Assembly (NCBI RefSeq): GCF_947500605.1
Contig: NZ_CANMSJ010000003.1
Location: 248,001 to 312,000 of the forward strand
DNA: 64,000 bases
Reading direction: 5' to 3'
Source of the DNA: an uncultured Lacinutrix sp.
Lineage (GTDB): Bacteria > Bacteroidota > Bacteroidia > Flavobacteriales > Flavobacteriaceae
The translations under genes and the position numbers were made by a program. The notes under the pieces are model-generated. The model made no database searches, had not been told where the DNA came from, and saw nothing but the letters and a program-made list of their open reading frames with translations. Position 1 is the first letter of the stretch. Each line of letters opens with the position of its first letter. Below are positions 35,836 through 43,787 of this stretch, one piece after another.

Positions 35836-37683
35836 TTATTCTACTGTAACAGACTTAGCTAAATTTCTAGGTTGATCTACATTTTTATCAAGCATTACTG
35901 CTATATGATAAGATAACAATTGTAAAGGAATGGTAGTTAACAACGGTGTTAAAGACTCTATCGTTTCTGGTACCTCAATAACATGGTCAGCAAGATGTTT
36001 TACATCTTCATCTCCTTCTGTTACAATACCAATAATTTTTCCTTTACGTGATTTTATTTCTTGAATGTTACTTACTACCTTTTCATAGTGTCCTTTTTTT
36101 GTAGCAATTACAAAAACTGGCATTTGATCATCTATTAGAGCAATAGGTCCATGTTTCATTTCTGCAGCTGGATAACCTTCAGCATGAATATAAGAAATTT
36201 CCTTTAATTTTAAAGCACCTTCTAATGCTACTGGGAAATTATAACCACGACCTAGATATAAACAGTTTTTTGCATCTTTATAAGTTTGAGCTACTGTTTT
36301 TATATGTTCGTCTTGTAATAAAGCTTTTTCTACTTTACTCGGGATAAGTTCTAGTTCTTGTAAATGAAGCTGGAAATCGGATTTAGAAATAGTACCTTTT
36401 TCTTTAGCTAACTTAAGAGCTATCAATGTAAGTACAGTAATTTGTGTAGTAAAAGCTTTTGTAGATGCTACACCTATTTCAGGTCCAGCATGAGTATAAG
36501 CTCCCGCGTGTGTTTCTCTTGCAATAGATGAACCAACAACGTTACAAACACCAAAGACAAATGCACCTTTAGATTTTGCTAATTTAATAGCTGCTAAAGT
36601 ATCTGCAGTTTCTCCAGACTGTGAGATAGCAATAACAACATCTTTTTCTGTAATTACAGGATTTCTATATCTAAATTCTGATGCATATTCTACTTCAACA
36701 GGGATTCTAGCTAAGTCTTCGAATATATATTCTGCAACTAAACCAGCATGCCATGATGTACCACAAGCAATAATAATAATTCTGTTTGCATTAATTATGC
36801 GTTCAAGATTATCATCTATACCGGCCATTCTTATTATGCCTTCTTTTACTAACATCCTTCCGCGATAAGTGTCTTTTATAGCTTCAGGTTGTTCGTGTAT
36901 TTCTTTTAACATAAAGTGATCGTAACCACCTTTTACTATTTGTTCTAAGTTAAGTTGTAACTCTTGAATGTAAGGGGCAACTAAAGAATCATCTTTAATT
37001 TTTCTAATTTTTATTCCTTTTTTTAAACGCACAACAGCCATTTCCTCATCTTCGAGGTATATTGCTTTTTTTGTGTATTCTAAAAAAGGTGTTGCGTCAC
37101 TGGCAATAAAAAATTCATCTTCTCCTACACCAATTGCAAGTGGGCTACCTAATTTAGCTACTACAATTTCGTCTGGCTTATTTTTATCGAAAACGGCAAT
37201 AGCATACGCACCAATAACTTGGTTAAGTGCTATTTGTACAGCTTTACCTAGCTTTACTTTTTCGTTCTTTTTTACATCTTCGATAAGGTTTATTAATACT
37301 TCTGTATCTGTGTCAGAAGTAAAAGTGTATCCTCTTTTTATAAGTTCTTTTTTTATTGAAGCGTAGTTTTCAATAATTCCGTTATGAATTATTACTAGCT
37401 CACCAGAATTAGAATAATGAGGGTGAGAGTTAACATCGTTTGGAACTCCATGTGTAGCCCAACGTGTATGACCTATACCTACAGATCCACTAGTTTGCAT
37501 TCCTTCGTTAATCTTACTTTCTAGATCTGCTACCTTACCTTTTGTTTTAGATAATTTTATGTTTTCTCCATCGTACAAAGCAATTCCTGCACTATCATAA
37601 CCTCTATATTCTAGTCTTTTTAATCCTTCAAGAATAATAGGATACGCTTCTTTTTTGCCTATATAGCCAACTATACCACACAT
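35836..37683 (-). CDS. glmS: Glutamine-fructose-6-phosphate aminotransferase (isomerizing)
   Basis: A 615-residue cytoplasmic enzyme that makes glucosamine-6-phosphate, the first step toward UDP-GlcNAc for peptidoglycan and LPS. The N-terminal nucleophile Cys2 (MCGIVGYIG), GHTRWATHG and the HNGIIENY motif mark the glutaminase domain. Two SIS domains follow (CGTSWHAGL, SQSGETADT) and the protein ends with the conserved KSVTVE. No ribozyme-like leader is possible because its ATG is only 6 bases from the upstream DUF4270 stop. It is the last gene of a three-gene unit with DUF4270 and the GT5-like protein. Confidence 0.98.
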   Translation of the reverse strand: MCGIVGYIGKKEAYPIILEGLKRLEYRGYDSAGIALYDGENIKLSKTKGKVADLESKINEGMQTSGSVGIGHTRWATHGVPNDVNSHPHYSNSGELVIIHNGIIENYASIKKELIKRGYTFTSDTDTEVLINLIEDVKKNEKVKLGKAVQIALNQVIGAYAIAVFDKNKPDEIVVAKLGSPLAIGVGEDEFFIASDATPFLEYTKKAIYLEDEEMAVVRLKKGIKIRKIKDDSLVAPYIQELQLNLEQIVKGGYDHFMLKEIHEQPEAIKDTYRGRMLVKEGIIRMAGIDDNLERIINANRIIIIACGTSWHAGLVAEYIFEDLARIPVEVEYASEFRYRNPVITEKDVVIAISQSGETADTLAAIKLAKSKGAFVFGVCNVVGSSIARETHAGAYTHAGPEIGVASTKAFTTQITVLTLIALKLAKEKGTISKSDFQLHLQELELIPSKVEKALLQDEHIKTVAQTYKDAKNCLYLGRGYNFPVALEGALKLKEISYIHAEGYPAAEMKHGPIALIDDQMPVFVIATKKGHYEKVVSNIQEIKSRKGKIIGIVTEGDEDVKHLADHVIEVPETIESLTPLLTTIPLQLLSYHIAVMLDKNVDQPRNLAKSVTVE

Positions 37684-37689
37684 ATATAT

Positions 37690-39348
37690 TTAATTTTCTG
37701 GTTCTGTGTAAAAAATTTCAAACTCTGCTCTTAATGGCGTATCGACATTGTCACTGTATCCATGTAAAATTGTTCCTTTAGGACTTAAAATACTTGTACT
37801 AGGTATCATGTCTAATGTGCTATCGTCATCATCATTATTTACTCCTTGAATTGTAGATCCAGAAGTCACATTAATATTATTTACTAGAAACAATCCTAAT
37901 TTAACATTCGTAGAATCGTTTTGTAAAATATTTGTAATGTGTGATGTTAAACGAATCTTGTATTTTACTCCATTATCCTCGGAATCTCTTTCTAGTGTTT
38001 CTGAAAACAAAATTTTTGAAAATTCAGGTTGCGCAGTGTTAGTTGTTCCATCTAAGAAATAATCTATAATTGGAGCATTGTTTTTAAGATCGTAAAGTGT
38101 AACTCGATCAGGTTCGTCTCCTTCTACAAGGTCTTTGTTTACATAAAATACTAAGTTAGCTTCGTTAATTAACCATTTGCCATTTTTGCTAACAAAATAA
38201 TCAAGAGAAGGGACTAAATCACCGTCTTCATTTTGTATGTCTCCAGAGAATAAATCTATTACAGCCATTGATCCATCTGTGCCTTGTAGGTATAGGTTGT
38301 CTTCATCACCGTCATGATCAACTGCATTAATTTGATTAAATGTATTTACAATATTACCATTAAATTCTAAAGTGTATTCTGTTGTATCGTAAGTTTCTCC
38401 TGCTGCTTCTGCATTTTCTTCTTCAAGATTTGTGTAATCGAAAACTATACTTCCTGAATCGAAATTTAAATAAGTTAAACTTCCGTTAGGGTTTGTTTCG
38501 TCTACAGGAACAACTTTTATAATTAAGCCTCTAAAGAAATCTTTAAAATTACTTTGCGTACTTAATATTTCGCTATCTTGATTGTCAAAGAAAATACTTT
38601 CCCAAAAAGAAACATTGTTGTTACTAGAATTTGGACCAGCGTCTAAAAGATTTAGTCTAATTCCTGGAGTGATACGCTCAATAACTTCTTCTCCATCAAT
38701 TATTTCAGAAACTGTATGCTCACTAGCACTTATTTTGAAATTTTCATCAGTATAAATTAAATCTGCAGCTGTTGAAACAGATTCAAATAAATCTCCTTGA
38801 TTAGAAAAGTAAGATTGTGTGGTTTCAAAGTCTGAACTTGGATCTAAATCTCTAAGCACATAATTACTTCTATAGATGTATAATTTAAATTCTTGATCTG
38901 TATCACCGTAAATAGAGTCTAAAGTGTAAGTGTTATCACCGTCGGCATCTGTGCTTTCTAGAGTAGAATAATATGGGATGTTAAGCCAAACAGATTCGAT
39001 AGTTCTATTTATGTTACCAAAATCAGGGTTGTATGTTAACGGTGCAACTTGAGAAATAACACTAGCTACAGTTGCACCAAAACCATTAGTTGGGTTTTTG
39101 TAAACACCAAAAACTTTTCCATTTAAATTATTTGTTTGTACACCTTTTTCATCATTTAACCCTCCAGAAAAAGGAGTGAAATTTTGAGTTTTTGCTGTAA
39201 ATGGGAATAATTTACTTGTAGCTTCAAAGTTTTTTATACCTTGAATATTACTTTCTATATTAGTAAAATCGTTATCACAAGATATAGAAATTACTAAAAT
39301 TAAGCCAAGTAGGGCGACAGACTTGAGGCTTTTAATCATTTTTTTCAT
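37690..39348 (-). CDS. DUF4270 family lipoprotein
   Basis: A 552-residue lipoprotein with lipobox LVISISC (Cys24); translation could also begin at the Met three codons in. The body is beta-rich and has the family's pattern of long Asp/Asn-rich loops, with a C-terminal HGYSDNVDTPLRAEF segment. DUF4270 proteins are Bacteroidota surface or outer-membrane lipoproteins of unknown function, found, as I recall, regularly beside glmS and the GT5-like gene, which hints at a cell-envelope role. It lies 6 bases before glmS and 20 bases after the GT5-like gene. Confidence 0.88.
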   Translation of the reverse strand: MKKMIKSLKSVALLGLILVISISCDNDFTNIESNIQGIKNFEATSKLFPFTAKTQNFTPFSGGLNDEKGVQTNNLNGKVFGVYKNPTNGFGATVASVISQVAPLTYNPDFGNINRTIESVWLNIPYYSTLESTDADGDNTYTLDSIYGDTDQEFKLYIYRSNYVLRDLDPSSDFETTQSYFSNQGDLFESVSTAADLIYTDENFKISASEHTVSEIIDGEEVIERITPGIRLNLLDAGPNSSNNNVSFWESIFFDNQDSEILSTQSNFKDFFRGLIIKVVPVDETNPNGSLTYLNFDSGSIVFDYTNLEEENAEAAGETYDTTEYTLEFNGNIVNTFNQINAVDHDGDEDNLYLQGTDGSMAVIDLFSGDIQNEDGDLVPSLDYFVSKNGKWLINEANLVFYVNKDLVEGDEPDRVTLYDLKNNAPIIDYFLDGTTNTAQPEFSKILFSETLERDSEDNGVKYKIRLTSHITNILQNDSTNVKLGLFLVNNINVTSGSTIQGVNNDDDDSTLDMIPSTSILSPKGTILHGYSDNVDTPLRAEFEIFYTEPEN

Positions 39349-39368
39349 AAAATATTTTTCTTCGTGTA

Positions 39369-40175
39369 TTATAAAACACTTTCATTATAAAAAGTTGTGT
39401 ATGCCTCAGCAAACTCATCTTTTTCTTTATAATCTAAAACAGGCTTGTCTGCTTTTGCTAGGTAATCTTCTAGTTCTTTAGGGATTTCGTTAGAGCCAAT
39501 TATTAAAGCATCTGAGTTGTCTATAGCAACCTTCATTAAATTATTGTAAGTAGGCTTTTCTAGCATTTTTATTGCATCCTTATCGATGTTATCGAAAGCT
39601 ACTTTATTAATTAGGTCTTTATTTAACGTATCGTCAAAGCTTTGATTGTATACCGAGGTAACAATTTTACTTTCGTTAAATAGAGGTTCGTCTTTATAAA
39701 ACTGCTTTAAGTATAGTGGTAGTAAAGAAGCAAGCCATCCATGCACATGAATAATGTCTGGAGACCAATTTAATTTTTTAACAGTTTCAATTACTCCTTT
39801 AGCAAAGAAAATGGCACGTTCATCATTATCTGAAAACAATTTTCCGTCTTCATCAGTTAACGTTGCCTTTCTTTTAAAGTATTCATCATTATCAATAAAA
39901 TAAACCTGAATACGCTCTTTTGGTATAGATGCAACTTTAATAATAAGTGGCATATCTAAATCATTAATCACTAAATTAATTCCAGAAAGTCTTATTACTT
40001 CGTGTAATTGATGTCTTCTTTCGTTAATGTTTCCATATCTAGGCATGAATATTCTAATTTGTCCTCCCTGTTGGTTTACCATTCTTGGAGTTTCAAACGA
40101 CATTGAAGAAATCTCTGTTTCTGGTAAATATGGTACTACTTCAGACGACACATATAATATTCTCTTATCTTTCAT
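39369..40175 (-). CDS. Stand-alone glycogen/starch synthase N-terminal domain protein
   Basis: A 268-residue protein matching only the N-terminal Rossmann half of GT5 glycogen synthases (ILYVSSEVVPY, GGQIRIFMPRYGNINER, DIIHVHGWLASLLPLYL). Full enzymes are about 480 residues and carry a C-terminal half holding most ADP-glucose contacts; that half is absent. The N-terminal Lys-Thr-Gly-Gly-Leu loop of active enzymes is replaced by PETEISSMSFE. The gene is the first of the GT5-DUF4270-glmS unit and diverges from panC. Databases usually call this family glycogen synthase, but from the sequence a catalytic role is doubtful; a sugar-nucleotide-sensing or scaffolding role would fit. Confidence 0.85.
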   Translation of the reverse strand: MKDKRILYVSSEVVPYLPETEISSMSFETPRMVNQQGGQIRIFMPRYGNINERRHQLHEVIRLSGINLVINDLDMPLIIKVASIPKERIQVYFIDNDEYFKRKATLTDEDGKLFSDNDERAIFFAKGVIETVKKLNWSPDIIHVHGWLASLLPLYLKQFYKDEPLFNESKIVTSVYNQSFDDTLNKDLINKVAFDNIDKDAIKMLEKPTYNNLMKVAIDNSDALIIGSNEIPKELEDYLAKADKPVLDYKEKDEFAEAYTTFYNESVL

Positions 40176-40278
40176 ACGTTAGTTTTATTCGATTTATGTT
40201 CTGGTTTTTCTGTTTTTTCTTTTAGGCTGAAACACTTAAAAAGTAATTCAACATTAAAAAATGAAATTAAAAAACACG

Positions 40279-40286
40279 CAAAAGTA
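40279..40286 (-). promoter_or_regulatory. -7 box for the GT5-DUF4270-glmS operon
   Basis: The minus strand reads TACTTTTG, a full match to TAnnTTTG, about 105 bases before the GT5-like ATG. Confidence 0.6.
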
Positions 40287-40317
40287 CAAAATTTTATGCA
40301 GTTTGCGACTAATATAT

Positions 40318-40325
40318 TATGTTTG
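40318..40325 (+). promoter_or_regulatory. panC promoter -7 box
   Basis: TATGTTTG is a full match to TAnnTTTG, 24 bases before the panC ATG at 40349. It overlaps an upstream in-frame ATG at 40319, which therefore cannot be the start for transcripts from this promoter. Confidence 0.65.
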
Positions 40326-40348
40326 CAACCGTTAATTTTATATTAAAT

Positions 40349-41197
40349 ATGATTGTTTGCACTAATAAATCTGAAATTCAAGTCCTCATTTCTAAGGAAA
40401 AGGAAAAAGGAACAACCTTTGGTTTTGTGCCAACTATGGGAGCTTTACATAATGGACACATGTCTTTGGTAAAAAGAGCATTGCAAGAAAATAATCTTTG
40501 TGTGGTTAGTATTTTTGTAAACCCAACGCAGTTTGATAATGAAGAGGATTTAAAAAAATACCCAAGAACTTTAGAGCGTGATGTTGAGCTTTTAAAAACG
40601 GTTTCTAATAAAATTCTGGTTTATGCTCCAAGTGTTAATGATATATACGAAGGGAATACAAAATCTGAACATTTTAGTTTTGATGGCTTAGAATTCGAAA
40701 TGGAAGGTAAGTTTAGACAGGGCCATTTTGATGGTGTTGGTACTATTGTTAAAAGACTTTTCGAGATTGTAACTCCTAATATTGCTTATTTTGGAGAAAA
40801 AGATTTTCAGCAACTGGCAATAATAAAAAAACTTGCTCAAAAATATAATATTCCCGTTACTGTAAAAGGTTGTGATATTTATAGAGAAGATAATGGTTTA
40901 GCTTATAGTTCTAGAAACGAGAGACTAAAACCAGATTATAAAAATGCAGCACCTTTTATTTTTAAAACACTAACCGCTGCCAAAGAAAAATTTGGCACAA
41001 AAAGTGCTAAAGAAGTAACAGAGTGGGTAGAGAAACAATTTGCAAAAAACAAATTCTTAGAACTTGAATACTTTATTATTGCCGATATTGCAACTCTAAA
41101 AACAGTAAAAAGAAAGTCTAAATCTAAAACGTATCGTGCGTTTGTTGCTGCTTATGCAGATGATATTAGATTAATAGATAATTTAGCACTTAATTAA
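40349..41197 (+). CDS. panC: Pantothenate synthetase
   Basis: A 282-residue cytoplasmic ligase that joins pantoate and beta-alanine with ATP. The HIGH-like PTMGALHNGH, NPTQFDNEEDL, FGEKDFQQL and YSSRNERL motifs are intact. I place the start at the Met at 40349 (MIVCTNKSEIQ), because the longer frame from 40319 begins inside the -7 promoter box. panD follows after 13 bases and makes the beta-alanine substrate, so the two steps are co-expressed. Confidence 0.97.
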   Translation: MIVCTNKSEIQVLISKEKEKGTTFGFVPTMGALHNGHMSLVKRALQENNLCVVSIFVNPTQFDNEEDLKKYPRTLERDVELLKTVSNKILVYAPSVNDIYEGNTKSEHFSFDGLEFEMEGKFRQGHFDGVGTIVKRLFEIVTPNIAYFGEKDFQQLAIIKKLAQKYNIPVTVKGCDIYREDNGLAYSSRNERLKPDYKNAAPFIFKTLTAAKEKFGTKSAKEVTEWVEKQFAKNKFLELEYFIIADIATLKTVKRKSKSKTYRAFVAAYADDIRLIDNLALN

Positions 41198-41210
41198 TTA
41201 ACTTTGCACC

Positions 41211-41561
41211 ATGCAAATACAAGTAGTAAAATCAAAAATTCACAGAGTAAAAGTAACAGGCGCAGACCTTAATTATATTGGTAGTATTACTATTGATGAA
41301 GATTTAATGGATGCCGCTAATATTGTACAAGGTGAAAAAGTTCAAATTGTAAATAATAATAACGGAGCTCGATTAGAAACTTATGCCATTCCTGGACCAA
41401 GAAACAGTGGAGAAATAACGCTTAATGGTGCAGCGGCAAGATTAGTTTCTCCTGGAGATGTACTTATATTAATTACTTACGGTTTTATGGACATAGAAGA
41501 GGCTAAAACATTTAAGCCCTCATTAGTGTTTCCAGACGAAGCAACTAATTTGTTGAAATAA
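41211..41561 (+). CDS. panD: Aspartate 1-decarboxylase
   Basis: A 116-residue pyruvoyl enzyme that makes beta-alanine from aspartate. The self-cleavage site Gly24-Ser25 (YIGSITID) that yields the pyruvoyl group is present, as are the [15 protein letters not shown] and [10 protein letters not shown] motifs. It lies 13 bases after panC and 3 bases before the YbhN-like membrane protein gene. Confidence 0.97.
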   Translation: MQIQVVKSKIHRVKVTGADLNYIGSITIDEDLMDAANIVQGEKVQIVNNNNGARLETYAIPGPRNSGEITLNGAAARLVSPGDVLILITYGFMDIEEAKTFKPSLVFPDEATNLLK

Positions 41562-41564
41562 TAA

Positions 41565-42518
41565 ATGAGTAAATCAATACTTAAAATATTAAAAATCACG
41601 CTCCCAATTTTATTGGGAGTTTTTTTAATATGGTATTCGCTATCAAAACTATCTTTTCAAGAGCTTTTAGGTTACTTTAAAACAGCTGATTACACCTACA
41701 TCCTATTGGGTGTTTTTTTTGGTTTATTAAGTCACTTATCTCGAGCATACAGGTGGCTTTTTATGTTAGAACCTTTAGGTTATAAAATAAAATTAGGTAA
41801 TAGTATAATGGCTGTATTTGCCACCTATTTAATAAATTATACTATACCTAGAGCTGGAGAAGTAGCGCGTGCATCTATACTTACTAATTACGAAGGTGTC
41901 CCTTTCGAAAAAGGATTTGGAACCATTGTAGCAGAGCGTATTGCAGATCTTTTAATGATGTTAGTAATTATAGCTATTACATTGTTTTTAGAGTTCGATT
42001 TTATCTATAATTTTTTAACCGAAAAGTTTAATCCTACCAAAATTATCTTTGCTTTTTTAATACTTGTCATTGCTGCTTTATTTTTTATTTTCTATATAAA
42101 ACGAAGCACATTTGCGTTAGCAATAAAAATTAAAACCTTTGTAAATGGTTTAATAGAAGGCGCTTTAAGTATTTTTAAAATGAAGAAAAAATGGGCATTC
42201 ATATTTCATACTATCTTTATTTGGAGTATGTATGTGCTTATGTTCTATGTCACAACTTATGCAATACAAGGTTTAAATCCTATTCCTTTTGGAGCTGTTT
42301 TAATAGGTTTTATTTTGGCGAGTTTTAGTATAGCTGCCACAAATGGAGGTATTGGTTCTTATCCAGAAGCTATAGTTATTGCCTTTTTATTATTTAGCTT
42401 GCCAGAAGACCCAAGTCGTGCATTTGGATGGATTATGTGGACTTCGCAAACGGTAATGATTATCATTTTAGGAGGTTTATCACTATTATTTCTCCCTATT
42501 TACAATCGAAAGAAATAA
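41565..42518 (+). CDS. YbhN/UPF0104-type integral membrane protein (LPG synthase TM-domain family)
   Basis: A 317-residue inner-membrane protein with about eight hydrophobic segments and the family core: SHLSRAYRWLFMLEPLGY, YLINYTIPRAGEVARASIL and ATNGGIGSYPEAIVIAFLL. It corresponds to the membrane domain of MprF-like flippases without the lysyl-transferase domain. It is linked to panCD only by position, 3 bases after panD. A hairpin with a T run, which looks like an intrinsic terminator, is built into its first 20 codons. Confidence 0.9.
   Translation: MSKSILKILKITLPILLGVFLIWYSLSKLSFQELLGYFKTADYTYILLGVFFGLLSHLSRAYRWLFMLEPLGYKIKLGNSIMAVFATYLINYTIPRAGEVARASILTNYEGVPFEKGFGTIVAERIADLLMMLVIIAITLFLEFDFIYNFLTEKFNPTKIIFAFLILVIAALFFIFYIKRSTFALAIKIKTFVNGLIEGALSIFKMKKKWAFIFHTIFIWSMYVLMFYVTTYAIQGLNPIPFGAVLIGFILASFSIAATNGGIGSYPEAIVIAFLLFSLPEDPSRAFGWIMWTSQTVMIIILGGLSLLFLPIYNRKK
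41601..41626 (+). terminator. Terminator-like hairpin inside the YbhN-like gene
   Basis: CTCCCAAT (41601-41608) pairs with ATTGGGAG (41612-41619) around a TTT loop, followed at once by seven T (41620-41626), all within codons 13-21. It has the complete shape of an intrinsic terminator. A weaker copy (ACACC/GGTGT then eight T) sits at 41692-41720. Confidence 0.55.
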
Positions 42519-42553
42519 TTTGTACATTGCATTTTAATTTTATAAATACTACT

Positions 42554-43699
42554 ATGAAACGTATATTATACCTTTTCGTTATATTTTTTTCTGCACAATT
42601 TATTGGTGCACAAGTCACTTATAAAAATTTTAATTCCGAAAAACTAGGTGAAGCTAGAGAAGTTAAAATTCAATTACCAAGAAGTTACAATACCAGTGAT
42701 AAAAGCTATCCAGTAGTTGTTGTTTTAGATGGTGATTACATGTTCGAAATTGTTGCAGGAAATGTAGAATACGCATCTTATTGGGAAGATATTCCAGAAG
42801 CTATAGTGGTTGGAATTAATCAATTCGATAAGAGAGATAGCGATACTATGTACTCTCTATTAAATTCTTTGCCAGAAGAAACAGGAGCAGCTTTTTTCGA
42901 TTTTATAGGTATGGAATTAATGCCTTACATAGAAAAAACATATAGAACAGAAAAGTTTAAAGTAGCAGTAGGACATGGTATTACAGCAAACTTTATAAAT
43001 TATTATTTATTTAAAGAAATACCTTTATTTAATGCTTATGTAAGTTTAAGTCCAGAATTAGCTCCCGATATGCAAATGTTTTTAACCGAAAAACTATCAG
43101 GTGTTGAAACTAAAACATTCTATTATTTAGCAACGTCTAACAATGATATTAAAGATGTTAGAACTAAAACAGAAGCTTTAAATAAAGCAATTAAAAGTAT
43201 AGATAATAAAAACGTGCTTAGCGCTTTCGATAATTTCGACGGTCCAACACATTATTCTCTTCCTGCATACGCTATTCCAAAAGCTTTAGAAAGTATTTTC
43301 TTTGTTTTTAAGCCTATATCTAAACAAGAATATAAAGACACTATTTTAAAACTAGAAACATCTCCGGTAGATTATTTGGAAGAAAAATATGCTGCTATCG
43401 ACGATTTATTCGGGATAGATAAAACAATATTAGTAAATGATTTTAGAGCTATTGCGGCAGCAATAAATAAGTCTAAAAAGTTTGAGTATTTCGAGCCTTT
43501 AGGAAAGTTAGCCAGAAAACATTATCCAAATACACTTTTAGGAAACTATTATTTAGGACGTTATTACGAAGAAACCGGATCTACAAAAAAAGCTATGAAA
43601 ACATACCAGTCTGCTTACATCTTAGAAGAAATTGGAGGTATTACTAAAGATCATGTTTTAGAGCTTTCAGAACAAATTAAAGCTGATTTCGGATACTAA
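42554..43699 (+). CDS. Secreted esterase-fold (alpha/beta hydrolase) protein lacking the nucleophile Ser
   Basis: A 381-residue exported protein with signal peptide MKRILYLFVIFFSAQFIGAQ. I start it at the ATG at 42554 because that gives a clean signal peptide; the longer frame overlaps the previous gene. Residues about 20-270 resemble the esterase D/enterochelin-esterase fold (YPVVVVLDGDYMFE, AIVVGINQFDKRDSD). The nucleophile elbow, normally GHSxGG, reads GHGITA with Gly at residue 142, so it probably does not work as a serine esterase. The C-terminal 100 residues form a TPR-like helix pair (LGNYYLGRYYEETGSTKKAMKTY). Confidence 0.85.
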   Translation: MKRILYLFVIFFSAQFIGAQVTYKNFNSEKLGEAREVKIQLPRSYNTSDKSYPVVVVLDGDYMFEIVAGNVEYASYWEDIPEAIVVGINQFDKRDSDTMYSLLNSLPEETGAAFFDFIGMELMPYIEKTYRTEKFKVAVGHGITANFINYYLFKEIPLFNAYVSLSPELAPDMQMFLTEKLSGVETKTFYYLATSNNDIKDVRTKTEALNKAIKSIDNKNVLSAFDNFDGPTHYSLPAYAIPKALESIFFVFKPISKQEYKDTILKLETSPVDYLEEKYAAIDDLFGIDKTILVNDFRAIAAAINKSKKFEYFEPLGKLARKHYPNTLLGNYYLGRYYEETGSTKKAMKTYQSAYILEEIGGITKDHVLELSEQIKADFGY

Positions 43700-43787
43700 A
43701 TAAATATGTTTTTCGCTTTCGCGGAAGAAATAACTAACTAAATAAAAGTGTTTTTGCTGTTAATACAGTTGTAAAACAAAACCAGTT

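Noticed and set aside
37073-37366. 97-codon plus-strand frame opposite glmS
   Set aside because: It is fully inside the conserved glmS coding region on the other strand; its sequence is a by-product of that gene.
42428-42553. Upstream extension of the esterase-fold gene
   Set aside because: It overlaps the end of the YbhN-like gene, and the clean signal peptide begins at the ATG at 42554.
43700-43787. Short palindrome-like CGCTTTCGCGGAAG stretch before radA
   Set aside because: The pairing is imperfect and short, and I see no second copy close enough to call it a repeat in this window.
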